Positions 33,055-43,379 of a stretch of DNA of 64,000 nt are shown here, in pieces (the first letter of the stretch is position 1; the number at the start of each line of letters is the position of its first letter). Source of the stretch: Peronospora farinosa (lineage: Eukaryota; Oomycota; Peronosporomycetes; Peronosporales; Peronosporaceae); contig CANTFK010000726.1 in assembly GCA_947646735.1 (NCBI GenBank), positions 1 to 64,000 of the forward strand. Reading direction: 5' to 3'. A program made the translations under genes and the position numbers. Under the pieces are notes generated by a model that was not told the DNA's origin, did no database searches, and saw only the letters and a program-made list of their open reading frames with translations.

Positions 33055-33963
33055 CGTTAAGTATATGATAGGTCTAAAAAGGTACATGGTACCTTAGACC
33101 TCCCACTTGGGTGAGGCACATCAATGTGACCCACCCTCTTGAATGTGATGTCCATGGATGGATTCTCATTAAACAGCCCAGTTGGGACTAGGCGTCATGA
33201 TGGCGTCACAAATGGACGTCATCAGCGAGCTTATATATATTTAAGCTCGCACTTAGAGATACGCTTCTAAAGAGACGCGTATCTGATCTTTATATTAATA
33301 GCCAATCAGTAATAAGAGTAAAATTTTATTATCTTCTATTAAAAATAAGTCAATTTTGAATTTGCTAACTATCTATCGCTACGCACGAAAAGCTTGATAA
33401 GCTTCTGCGTGTCGTAAGTGAAGTATTTGTAATAAGTTCGTTGCGCGGTTCGCTTAGGCGATCGGCAAGGATTGGTACAGCGCTTCGGCACCGACCAACA
33501 CCACCACCGCGCGCGGAGTTAAGACGGTCTAACCACTTCCTCACGCTGCTCGAAGGTGTGTGCTATTAGCACGCGGCAGATTATTTCAACAAATACTTCA
33601 CTTACGACACGCAGAAGCTTATCAAGCTTTTCGTGCGTAGCGATAGATAGTTAGCAAATTCAAAATTGACTTATTTTTAATAGAAGATAATAAAATTTTA
33701 CTCTTATTACTGATTGGCTATTAATATAAAGATCAGATACGCGTCTCTTTAGAAGCGTATCCCTAAGTGCGAGCTTAAATTATATAAGCTCGCTGATGAC
33801 GTCCATTTGTGACGCCATCATGACGCCTAGTCCCAACTGGGCTGTTGAATGAGAATCCATCCATGGACATCACATTCAAGAGGGTGGGTCACATTGATGT
33901 GCCTCACCCAAGTGGGAGGTCTAAGGTACCATGTACCTTTTTAGACCTATCATATACTTAACG
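33055..33963. repeat. Long inverted repeat made of two LTR copies of the B/E family
   Basis: Arms 33055-33430 and 33589-33963 (376 and 375 bp) are reverse complements with only a few differences noticed by eye (one single-base indel, a few substitutions). They are separated by 158 bp, which are the rest of the left LTR copy (up to ~33588). The right arm is the 3' LTR of minus-strand element E; the left one is an opposed extra LTR. A transcript would fold into a long hairpin. Confidence 0.9.
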
Positions 33964-34003
33964 CACATTCTAACTATTGGCCTATTACACCATCCCCCTC
34001 TTT

Positions 34004-34473
34004 GAGACGATTTTTGTAAAATATCGAAAGCAAGAAGATGCCACGAAACGTGGTAAGGCTGGTGGGTCGCCTGCAAAGGCGCTTATGCAGATTAGCACAT
34101 AGCGTACGGGCCGCGATAACTCGCAGCCGTCGCAAAGTGTTTCTGTGACAACGCCGACACCTAATGTCAACTTGTCAGCACAAAACACCAATCCTGCGTA
34201 TAGAGAATCTGTCTCGCATTGTAAATTACAATGAGAACACGCCATTACCATCCGAAAGTGGTGATGGACACAGTGCTGTGACGAGACATTTGTCCCAACC
34301 ATCTGAGACACCTACCCTATAGGAAGCTTCCATGCTTCCTGGCAGCGAGGGTCATGCTTCTTCGTCTGCGCCAACGAGCGCAGCGACCACAACTGAGCGC
34401 TGCTTTGAAAGAAACAGCCGCGACTCAACAGCAGGTCGGCGATTCTAGATCGACCGCCTCTGTCAACCCTACG
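34004..34473 (+). pseudogene. First half of an ORF antisense to element E
   Basis: Between the 3' LTR of E and the insertion point of A the plus strand has protein-like frames: a Ser/Thr/Pro/Asn-rich part (SVSVTTPTPNVNLSAQNT), stops and shifts, then a Gln/Ser-rich part ending VNPT at 34473. The frame resumes after element A at 40347. Confidence 0.45.
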
Positions 34474-34813
34474 TATAATGGGCTACATTACACACATAGT
34501 TAACACAAATAAACAAATACATATGTAGACAGGTGCTGGGCCCGAATAGCGGTCACAACGTGGTAATTTATTATTGATTTATTATGGGGGCCTAAAGTCT
34601 CACTATGGACCAATGATAAATCAACCTGAAATTGTGTGGTTTCCGAAAGGCGGGAACACTGTCGTATTTATTACGACTAAAATCTTCGTAATTAGTACGA
34701 ATTACAACCAAAATAAGAATCAGAGTTAAATTTACTTAATACCTAATACTTGGGCTTGAGTCTTCCTCAAGCGCGTGTGTAAGCTAGTGACGGTACGTTC
34801 TAGCCTCGTCACA
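34474..34813 (+). repeat. 5' LTR of element A
   Basis: It starts TATAATGGGC (TG mutated to TA; the 3' copy has TGTAATGGGC) and ends CGTCACA. It is otherwise nearly identical to 40005-40344. Confidence 0.95.
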
Positions 34814-34839
34814 CCTGGTAGCACTTTGTAGTCCTTCCT

Positions 34840-35888
34840 ATGCCCGAGTTTGGGATGAGAGAATCGTCGTACTTTGACGCTCCAGATTTATTTCTGGAGC
34901 ACGCGACCTTCCCCTATCTTACTGGTGTTGAGTTGGATGCCCTTAATCGCCTCGCGGCGATATCGGGAGAGGCATTCGTCGCGTCGCTGATGAGATCAGC
35001 GACCCCTGACGCGCAACGTCTCGCCATACATGAGTTTATGGCACGCGAGCTCGCCGAATCCAACCGGCGAGGCTTAACTCCCTCGCGCCCTTCACGTAGT
35101 GAGGCCGTGAAGATGGAAACCTCCTCCTACTCTGGAGAAGGTAAGGACCAGTTGTCGCTGAATTGGTGGCTCCGAGAAGTTGATATCGCCATCGCCTCGA
35201 GACTTCTTGAGGCTCCCCAGGCGAAGGTCAACTTTCTTCTTTCCCGCCTCACCGGGAAGGCCAAGGAGTGGGCCCTTGGTAAGCTCGTTGTGGACAAGCA
35301 CACGTTCCCCACCCTGGATGCCATCGAGGACGATCTTCGTCTTGCTTTCGAGCCACCGCAAGAGGAGAAACTGGTGCGATCAAGATTCCTGTCGATGCGA
35401 CAGGGTAAAATGGCGATGCGCGACTACGTACAGATGGCTAGGCATCTGGCGTCGTGTATTATCACGCACCCCATGGACATGTACACGCAGGTGAATGCCT
35501 TTGTGGATGGTATGCGTGAGGGGCAGACCCGCTTATCGCTGGAGCGCGCCGAGCCTGCCACATTGGAGGAGGCAGTTGCCATCGCACTCTGGAAGACTTT
35601 AGGGTCACAAAGGCATATGCCAAACCCTCTGTCGTCACCGTTCCCCGGCCTTCTGGTACAGAACTTATGGAGATCGACGTGATTGAGTCGTCGGGTGACC
35701 GACGACGTGTCTTTCATCATAAAAGTGACGCTCGCGCCGGGCGTCAAATGGTTTGCTTTCGTTGTCGCAAGCCAGGACATCGCGCGGCAGAGTGCCGTGC
35801 GCCAGCGCCAATATCGGTGCAAGTAATTGATGCCCATCATGAGGGTGTTGTACCGGCCGAACGTCCAAAAAACGGTCGGGACCAGTAG
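34840..35888 (+). pseudogene. gag of element A
   Basis: The frame 34840-35682 (280 aa) holds the capsid-like retrotransposon gag region ([18 protein letters not shown], then [18 protein letters not shown]). A -1 shift near 35670 leads to the frame with the zinc knuckle CFRCRKPGHRAAEC and a stop at 35888. The Met at 34840 lies 9 bp after the primer site. Capsid formation is its family role. Confidence 0.87.
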
Positions 35889-35932
35889 GTGCAGGGCACC
35901 CTACTGGTTGGAACGGAGGTCCGGGTCCTCCG

Positions 35933-36628
35933 GTGGCAGCCCAACCTTCCAGTCCCCCTGCGCTACGCGCACGGTTAAATGCCACCACTACGAGTGGTGA
36001 TTCACGTCTGATTATTGTCAGTTTACATGTCGCCGGCGTCCGGCGACCTCTGCGAGCACTCCTGGACTCAGGAGCAACGAATAATTTCTTTCGTGAATCT
36101 TTTTTATCGATGCTGCCTCCCAGCATTCAGGTCCGTGAGGGACCTGGCCAAGTCGTCGTCAAGTTGGCTGACGGGAAACCACACCGCGTATCGCGACGCG
36201 AAGTGTCGTTGCCGTATACGTTTGATGGCTTTCGCAGTAATGATGATTTCTTGGTGATCGCGATGAATCATGCATTCGATTGCATACTGGGCATGCCATG
36301 GTTGGCACGTTATAAGCCCCAGATCGACTGGTTAGCCAGATCAGTGAGACGTCGACGCAAGTTCGATGTCAGTGAAGTGTTTACCCATCTCTTGGTATCT
36401 CCAAGTGACTGGCCAAACGTCACAGTCGTGGATCGTGATTCCACGACGCTGACGGTGCACAGAGCGAGCGATGGCCCTCTCTGCACTGCTTGTGTTGTTC
36501 TTCGGGACACAAGTAATAGTGACTCCTCGCTACAGAGCGATGAGGACGACGAGGACGACGAGGACGACGCGGTCGAACAGGGGTTCCCGCGCGTTTTTAC
36601 GCGGTTGAACATGGGATCCCGCACGTGA
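35933..36628 (+). pseudogene. Aspartic protease of element A
   Basis: Protease motifs LLDSGATNNFF and CILGMPWLARYKP are intact in this frame, followed by a Ser-rich piece and an acidic run of Asp/Glu. A stop at 36626-36628 ends it before the linker. Confidence 0.85.
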
Positions 36629-37101
36629 ATGCAGTGGTCGAACCGGGGTTTCCATCATCACCCACTGTGGTCGAAACAAGGATCCCACATGGGCATATTG
36701 TGATTAAGCAAGGGCTCTCACACGAAAACAACGTGGACGGACAGGAGTCCCTACGCGAGAGCATGATGGTCGAACCGAGGTTCCCATCATCACCCACTGT
36801 GGTCGAACCGAGGTTCCCACATGTTCATATTGAGGTTGAGCAGGGGCTCCCACACGGGTTTACGGCGGACGAGCAGGAGCTCCCGCATCAATTGTTGACG
36901 GTCGAGTTTGGGGTACTCCCGTCTAGTGTTTCCTGCATCGTGGACGAAGACATCCAGTGCCTAGAGGGGAATGATGGTTTATCCCCTGACTGCGGTTCGC
37001 CAGCTTCGAGTAGTGACTCGAAGCACGATGGGAACAGTAGCATCAAGAATTTAGCGTTGGAATGTGTCCACGCTATCGTGTACGTGGAAGGGAGTCCATA
37101 A
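36625..37101 (+). repeat. Repetitive protease-RT linker of element A
   Basis: Two copies of a ~91-bp unit (36633-36723 and 36765-36855; spacing 132 bp) encode VEPxFPSSPTVVE plus a following PHxHI..QGLxH part. The translated linker is rich in Val, Glu, Pro and His and has no known domain. Confidence 0.75.
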
Positions 37102-37209
37102 AGACGCCAATACATTGAAGTCGCAAGACCTCCTCGTGATGCGTCTTCCATTACAAGCCTTCCAGGGCTTTCCTGGAAGCATTTCCTACGTGACCTTAAG
37201 GGAGGCACT

Positions 37210-38073
37210 GTGGAACAAGTGTGTCTAATTACCAACGAGGTGGCTACCGTGGCAAACGAGGAGCATATGGCGCGTCCTCGAAGCGCTGAGCCGAAGTCTG
37301 CGCGTGAAGAAAGGTTTGCATCACAGTCATGGGAGGCTCTGAGAGAGTCTGGTAAACCCGTCTACGAAATTGCTCGTGAGTATTCTGACGTGTTCCCGGA
37401 CAAGATCCCGGCTGAACTTCCTGCGACCGTGGTGTTCGGAACGAGATTGATCTCATGCCAGGGTCGAAATATTGTGTGACACGGCAGGGCCGTTGCCTCG
37501 AGATCAAGTCGAAGCTATTGACGCATTCTTCGAAGGCCACCGCAAAGCGGGTCATGTGCGTGAAAGTATCTCACCACATTCGAGTCCAACCTTCTGCGTG
37601 AATAAGGCTACGGGAGGCTGGCGGATAGTGTATGCGTTCAATAGGTTGAATGATTCCACTATTCCTGCGCAAACGCCTATTCCCAGGAAGGACATGGTGC
37701 TGAATTCCATGTCAGGAAGTGTCATCTTCAGTGCCATCAACTTGACCGATGGATTTTACCAGATTTTGATGCGACCGAGCGATATCCCACTCACCGCGGT
37801 GAGCACCCCGAGTGGCATGTGATGGGAGTGGCTGGTTATGCCACAAGGGTTGAAGAACGCTCCAGCACTTTCAATCGCATGGTGTCTCAAGTGTTGAGAC
37901 CCCTTCGGAACTTTGCTCCAAGTTATTTTGACGACATTTTCGTCCACAGTCGCGCCGAGGGCAACCTCAATGATGTCCAAGTTCACCTTCAACACCTGAA
38001 GCAAGTGTTTCAAGTTATGCGGGACAACAAGTTGTACGCGAATCTCAAGAAGTGTGTCTTTTGTGCACCGTAG
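37210..38073 (+). pseudogene. Reverse transcriptase of element A
   Basis: Frames 37210-37479, 37472-37822 and 37819-38073 carry the RT motifs [41 protein letters not shown] and the intact catalytic box [10 protein letters not shown] shift near 37430, a TGA in place of the conserved Trp at 37820 and a TAG at 38071 interrupt it. Confidence 0.88.
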
Positions 38074-38191
38074 ATTCCGGTTTTGGGTTGCTATGTGAGT
38101 AAATCGGGAGTTCGAGCTGATCCAGAGAAGGTGTCTTCCATCTGTTCTTGGCCCACACCCAAGAACTACGGACTTTCGCCAGTGGCTCGGC

Positions 38192-38821
38192 TTGGCTAAT
38201 TACTTGAATAAGTATACGAAGGATTATGCTGGTTCTATCCAGCCTTTGTCGTCACTCTTGAAGAAAGACGCCACGTGGTTGTGGCGTCCCGAGCACCAAG
38301 CAGCCTTCGAAGCAGTAAAGAAGAGCCTGGCGTCAGCGCCAGTCCTGGTCCTACCAGACGATTCCAAGCCGTTCCACGTGGTTTGCGACGCCAGTGATTT
38401 TGCAATCGGTTGTGCCCTCATGCAATTTGATGATAAGGGCCGTGAACGAGTCGTGAGTTATCAGTAGCGACATATGAAGCCAGCTGAGAAGAACTATCCG
38501 GTTCACGACAAGAAGTTATTAGCGATGCTCTATGCACTCATCAGGTTTCGCGTGCATCTGCTTGGTGAACGTACATTTGCTCTATATATTGATCATGCAT
38601 CGCTGAGCACAGGGATGAAGAGCCCACACTTGTCCCAACGGATAGCACCATGTCTCTCCTTCTTCTATGAGTATAACTTCGTCGTGCATTACATGCCAGG
38701 CAAGACTAATTTTCTCGCTGACGCCTTGTCACGACGTCCCGACTACGATCCTCGGACTGCTCTGAGTCGTCAGGCTACTGATGACGAGGACAATGATGAT
38801 CGATGTGCGATGTGTGTATAG
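38192..38821 (+). pseudogene. RNase H-like domain of element A
   Basis: FHVVCDASDFAIGCALMQFD, then a TAG at 38465-38467, NYPVHDKKLLAML, LYIDHASLST and MPGKTNFLADALSRRPDYD follow in order. The stop at 38819-38821 ends the frame. Confidence 0.87.
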
Positions 38822-39340
38822 CTGAATCTAACTCGGGATACACCCGAGCCGTGTTTATTTGATGAGATCGTTGCAGCGTACAAGGGCGATTCCGATTACG
38901 CAGACATTATCGAGTATCTGCGCGCTTCCAGCGATGCTGCACTGGGAGCATTATCCCGAGCCAAGCGCGACCACATTCATTGATACAGTTTAGATGGCAA
39001 TTTGCTTCTATATAGCATCGACCAATTCGATTCTCCTCGCACGGTAATTGCCAATGACATGGATTTGCGTGCTTGAATCATTCACGAGTACCACGATGCT
39101 CCTGCTGGCGGCCATTTAGGCCGCGAAAAGACTTTCGCGGCTGTGTCTCGAGACTTCTTCTGGCCCCACATGTATAAGTGGGTACGCAACTGGATCCGAA
39201 CGTGCGAAATATGCCAGCATGTGAAGCCATATCCATCGTCACAGGCTCCCTTGCGATCGTTGCCAATTGCAGCATAGGCCTGGAGATCAGTTTCGATGGA
39301 CTTCATTTTTAGGCTTGCACCTGATGATTCCGCGGAGATT
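38822..39340 (+). pseudogene. Truncated integrase of element A
   Basis: Several stop-containing pieces reach the HHCC zinc region (GGHLGREKTF, RTCEICQHVKP) and the first catalytic segment VSMDFIFRLAP. The rest of the D,D,E core, the integrase C-terminus and any chromodomain are absent; antisense-ORF sequence follows directly. The element cannot make its own integrase. Confidence 0.85.
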
Positions 39341-39991
39341 GACTCCGCTGTCGCGAGTGGTGCTGCCAGCGAGGCTCATCACGAATAACTGCGCTTATCC
39401 GTTCGCTCAGACTTCGCTCATACTTTGCAATCCAACTCGTTTCGCGATCACTGAGTGAACACTCAGCGATGTGTCGTCGCCATTCGTCATGAGTTGGGCG
39501 TGGAGTCGAGTCACAAGACCGGCATCCTTCATTGACATGAACGAAGCAGAGGCGGTCCTCATTCCAAGCATCCTCACACACTCTTTCGCGTAGCGCGCCG
39601 ATGGAGTGATCGGCGCGAAGCTCCTCTCGATTGGCGAGCCATAATTGGAAGCTGCTACCATCCTCGAGCATCCGATTCCAACGTTGGATGAAGGCACACC
39701 AAGAACGTTGTAGAGCTTCATGCTCGATTCCATCAAGACCTTTCCCGCGCAGTTTCGAAATCGGCGGAAGTAGTCCCGCATCGTGTCCAGTGAGTCCGGA
39801 GCGTGAGCTCCAAACAAGTAGTACAGTGACCAAGGTATGAGTTGCCGCGCCATGATGCTGGTTGTTGCACTCCCTTTGATGGTGCTTGGGAGTGCTGCTG
39901 GATTGGTTGTTGGGTCTCCGGACATTGCTTGTTCGTTTGTGGGCGAAGGGTTTTCGACAGTTGAGCACTCACAGTTGGTAAGTGCTGTCAT
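39309..39991 (-). CDS. Antisense ORF of element A with C-x2-H-x4-C-x2-C motif
   Basis: Two overlapping minus frames (39991-39407 and 39968-39309) make up a protein-like sequence between integrase and 3' LTR. The first frame begins with Met at 39991 and gives a Thr/Ser/Pro/Asn-rich N-terminus. The second frame gives a Trp-rich domain (SWCAFIQRW), then CFVHVNEGCRSC at 39548-39513, a downstream Trp and Cys (DEWRRHIAECSLS) and a basic Ser/Gln/Arg tail. The same block, with identical Cys/His spacing, is on the antisense strand of elements C and D. This suggests a real zinc-binding protein made from the 3' LTR side. A shift joins the frames near the middle. Function unknown. Confidence 0.6.
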
Positions 39992-39992
39992 G

Positions 39993-40003
39993 CGAAGGGG
40001 GTG
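39993..40003 (+). promoter_or_regulatory. Polypurine tract of element A
   Basis: The purine run cgaaggggg(tg) lies directly before the 3' LTR start at 40005, where plus-strand DNA synthesis is primed in LTR elements. Confidence 0.65.
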
Positions 40004-40004
40004 A

Positions 40005-40344
40005 TGTAATGGGCTACATTACACACATAGTTAACACAAATAAACAAATACATATGTAGACAGGTGCTGGGCCCGAATAGCGGTCACAACGTGGTAATTT
40101 ATTATTGATTTATTATTGGGGCCTAAAGTCTCACTATGGACCAATGATAAATCAACCTGAAATTGTGTGGTTTCCGAAAGGCGGGAACACTGTCGTATTT
40201 ATTACGACTAAAATCTTCGTAATTAGTACGAATTACAACCAAAATAAGAATCAGAGTTAAATTTACTTAATACCTAATACTTGGGCTTGAGTATTCCTCA
40301 AGCGCGTGTGTAAGCTAGTGACGGTACGTTCTAGCCCCGTTACA
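40005..40344 (+). repeat. 3' LTR of element A
   Basis: It begins TGTAATGGGC, ends GTTACA, and is followed by the target duplication CTACG at 40345-40349. Confidence 0.95.
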
Positions 40345-40870
40345 CTACGTCTGATGCCTTGACAAGCCATAACGAAGAGTCAGACTCAGGCGAGGGTGAG
40401 CTAGAAGCTCCTACACAACCAGCCTCACTAGCACGCCGTCGTGAGGACGGCTACGTGATTGATGATTTGCTAGCTATGCCACCGCCAACCGAGTGGCCAC
40501 GCTGGCTTGTAAATAGAGCGACGCTGTTAAAGCGTGCCACTGTTGACGCTCATAATTTTCTAGCGTCTTTCCATCGTGGAAAAGGCAGGGCAAAGCACGA
40601 GGTCGGGCTATCCCTATCTCCGTCGTGTTACGTTCTAACAGAACAACCGACGAATACGAAGCAGAGTTCCTGCGATGTGTTACGTCGCATGTAGATGCAG
40701 TGAAACGCCGGTCGCAGCGAATCAGCTTCGCTATGACACGTGCGAGGGAGATATTGGGTGCTAACATACCCCCAGCTCCTTCTCGCTACGCTGCCCCTAC
40801 TAGTCCATCAGGATCTAGCAGAGAGAATGCAGATGGTGCTTCTGCTAGTAAGCAGTCACCAAGACAGGCA
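40345..40870 (+). pseudogene. Second half of the ORF antisense to element E
   Basis: The frame continues from VNPT (34473) through the target duplication into SDALTSHNEESDSGEGELE, an acidic segment, then EWPRWLVNRATLLKRATV and a basic part. A shift near 40630 leads to TDEYEAEFLRCVTSHVDAVK and RSQRISFAMTRAREILG. The second piece is recognisable on the corresponding strand at 2830-3010. It is rich in helices and shows no zinc motif. It overlaps the chromodomain end on the opposite strand. Confidence 0.5.
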
Positions 40871-41821
40871 CGTAGATACGCAACGTGTCAACTGGTTTCC
40901 AAGAGTCGAGGCTCTTTGGGTATCCCTTGCACTGGACAAGGATCTGATGCTTTTCCTCCACATCGTATTGGAACAACAACCTTCCAACAATAAAAAGTGT
41001 GCTTCCATCCGCATTCACCAACACAGGTGGCGCCCGATAGGAGCGGCGTTTACTCCCAGCTATTTCTGGCTGCCTATACTGTTGTCGTTTAGTCGCAAGC
41101 GGAGATCGCTGCGCTGTAAAGGCAGGTGACAGATCCTTTGTGTCAAGTCTCGCGACTGACTTCGAATATACGCTCTGTGAATACGAGGAATCGTCAGGGG
41201 TATGAGTGCCTGAAGACCCGTTTGGACACACACGATCGACTGATGATGAGAGGCCCGCGTCCAACGCGGAGTCATTCTTGATCACCGAGATCTCTGTCGT
41301 CGGTCTCGTATACGGGAATCCCTCCACCTTCCCTGTCGCCTGATCGGCAGCGACGCTCGACTCACAGTCGGCGTCACCATCGGTCTCGTTAGACTGATGC
41401 GGATATGTGATCTCTTCTGGATCAACATACCGTTTCAAACGACCCACGTAAATTACGGGGTGCGTCTTCATATACGGGAGAGAATTAGCCTATAATTTAG
41501 GTCTCCAACTTCTTCAACCACCGTAAATGGACCAATGAATCGGGGCAATAGCTTAGTAGTACCACCAGGTAGGACAAAAATTGCATTTTTAGGTAGGGTA
41601 GCAGTACTTAATAGCACTTTGTCCCCAACACTGAAGTGTTCATTGTTTTTGCGACCATGTTATTCCGCATATTGCTTTTGCTTGTCCTGTGCTCTTGCCA
41701 TTGCGTCACGGACTTTACGTGTGATGGCTAATCGCTCATCCACGAAGCGCTGAGCTTCGCGTACGCTTTTAGCATCTAGCTCGCCTATGACACCCCCAAG
41801 AATTCGGTCATGGGTCGACGC
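40845..41821 (-). pseudogene. Integrase end and chromodomain of element E
   Basis: On the minus strand: LGGVIGELDAKSVREAQ, RFVDERLAITRKVRDAMARA, an in-frame TAG, GDKVLLSTATLPK, LLPRFIGPFTVVEEVGD, HPVIYVGRLKRYVDPE (GPY/F-like module), a long Ser-rich linker, then the chromodomain (RRSYRAPPVLV, FIVGRLL, ILVQCKGYPKSLDSWKP). The tail 41471-40845 is open. The matching plus-strand copy lies at 2300-2804. Confidence 0.85.
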
Positions 41822-42705
41822 TGTTAATTATGTGGTGAAGTGCCAAGAGATTCAGAGCTTGAAGGAAATAGAAACAGGGGGCAGGAAAATTGCCGGTCAC
41901 TCCTCCGTGGGAGTGACCACACACGGCCTCGCAGATCCACAACGTCACACCAGGCCCCAGCCTTATTAAGAATATAAGGACCCAGCAGTGCAGAACCAGT
42001 ACAGGACCCAAGGCCCAGGGTACAGAAACGGTACACGGAACCTCGAAGCTTACAGAAAGTAGAGATACTAAAGAGCCAGTTCTTCCTTTAAGAGTCGACA
42101 CGTGACACTATCCAGAGCAAAGGGTTAGGCAAAAAAAAGCATATAAAGTATAAGATAAATCAACACACTCGAGTTTGCTTTACACGTGGCAGCTCTAAGG
42201 GCCTTTTCTTAGCTTCTACGTCGCTCCACCTCTTCCGGGCGGGATACTCTTTGTCCCCCCGACATCAGCAGGTGTAGACGACTCAAGCTACGCAAGTTGA
42301 ACCTCAGGATTGTTGGCCTGAGGTGTAAAGACACCCAACACCCGCTACAGGAAGCGGTTTCCCTACGGGGAACAAGAAAAGAGGTAGAAGGACCAAGAAA
42401 CTGTCAGCCACCGAAGGGGTACGTAGTACCAGGTGCATTGCTCTCGACTTAGTTGATTAAGCCCAAGAAACCCGGTCCCAAGTGAAGTATATCCACTCGT
42501 GGGCCCCTAAGTCCCTCCATACAAGACCAAGTCTCTAAGTCTTCTGCGTCAACCGAGGAGCAAGACCAGCCAAGCCGACGGGTACACAAGGTGAGACCTA
42601 AGGTTGACGCGACACGGTATCGGGGTACCCCCTCTGTAAATCGGCAGTCCGGCGCTGTGTGTGTTTGTGGTTCTCTCACGTTGTTTGAGAATCCACTCCA
42701 TCACA
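41822..42705 (+). mobile_element. R1 solo LTR, copy 2, inside integrase of element E
   Basis: The 884-bp segment starts TGTTAATTATG and ends CCATCACA. It interrupts the integrase frame of E: RSPSLSGGG on its right side, HDRILGGVIGELD on its left. It is related to 1042-1607 and 15949-16628 in reverse orientation. I see no clear target duplication at its ends. Confidence 0.7.
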
Positions 42706-42960
42706 ATAACACTATAGTTTCATCATCAAGGAACCCTAGCATTTCTTACCGTGCCTACCTATAGATGTCGTGACCACTGCAGAAAATAGCAGTGTCACTA
42801 GGCATATTGACCCTCTTTGGCATTCGCACTAAGCGAAGTAAGGGGCCCTCCCCCACTAAGACTCGGGCTGCGTACAAACGAGACTGGTGTCCGAGGATGG
42901 CGCAGTCCGTTTATATAAAACGGTGTTTTACCCGTACTGAAGTGAACACTATTATTAAAG
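42706..42960 (-). pseudogene. Integrase fragment of element E
   Basis: The minus strand encodes NNSVHFSTGKTPFYINGLRHP then SFVRSPSLSGGG, the integrase segment after the catalytic Glu, matching element B at 15868-15948. It is cut on the right by the LTR of element C. Confidence 0.75.
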
Positions 42961-42973
42961 CAAGCTCCACGAA

Positions 42974-43288
42974 TGTAACGGGGATAGAGCTCCGTTACTT
43001 ACACACACTTTATGTCTTACGAGGGCGCGTAAGAGAGCGCGCAATAACAAGCGCGCTTAAGGTATATTTCAGCTCTGATTATTATACATTTGTTTTTATA
43101 CTAAGCACGGGTGGTCCCTACACGCATGGGAACCACTCAACTACAAACACCTTCTCCTATTAGCTGATAATGAGATTGATTCTCGCTTACCTGCGAATAG
43201 AGATACGAATGGCTACACCCGAGATAGCAAGTTTAGCAATAACTACTTATGTAATTGCATCTAACTAAGGCTAGTTGTGTAACAGTTA
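42974..43288 (-). repeat. 3' LTR of element C
   Basis: On the plus strand it starts TGTAACGGGG and ends near gtgtaacagtta. It is related to 61244-61562 (element D) throughout, for example ttttatactaag and cgaatagagatacgaatggc. The right LTR remnant at 49405-49575 matches only its second half. Confidence 0.85.
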
Positions 43289-43379
43289 CCCCATCACACC
43301 ACCCGCCACACATAATTGAGCATTTTATAGGGTGCGAAAAAAACACAGGGAAGAATTCGACTTAATTAATCACGGCATC

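Larger units (their letters stand above)
34474..40344 (+). mobile_element. Ty3/Gypsy element A, complete ends, non-autonomous
   Basis: Two 340-bp LTRs (34474-34813, 40005-40344) flank gag-pol remnants on the plus strand, and the element is bounded by the 5-bp target duplication CTACG (34469-34473 and 40345-40349). By eye the LTRs differ at about five positions. The primer-binding-like TGGTAGCACTTTGTAG lies at 34816-34831, and a purine tract (cgaaggggg) precedes the 3' LTR. The coding part is full of stops, most of the integrase core is missing, and an antisense ORF fills the space before the 3' LTR. It sits inside the antisense ORF of element E. Confidence 0.95.
33589..42960 (-). mobile_element. 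Ty3/Gypsy element E (B family), split by nested insertions
   Basis: On the minus strand, from right to left: integrase fragment 42960-42706, R1 LTR insertion (42705-41822), integrase end and chromodomain 41821-40845, 3' non-pol region 40844-40345, element A insertion, rest of the 3' region 34473-34004, polypurine-like tract (reverse complement of ccatccccctcttt, 33990-34003) and 3' LTR 33989-33589 (starting TGTAATAGG). gag, protease and RT are missing, probably lost where element C begins at 42974. Confidence 0.75.
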
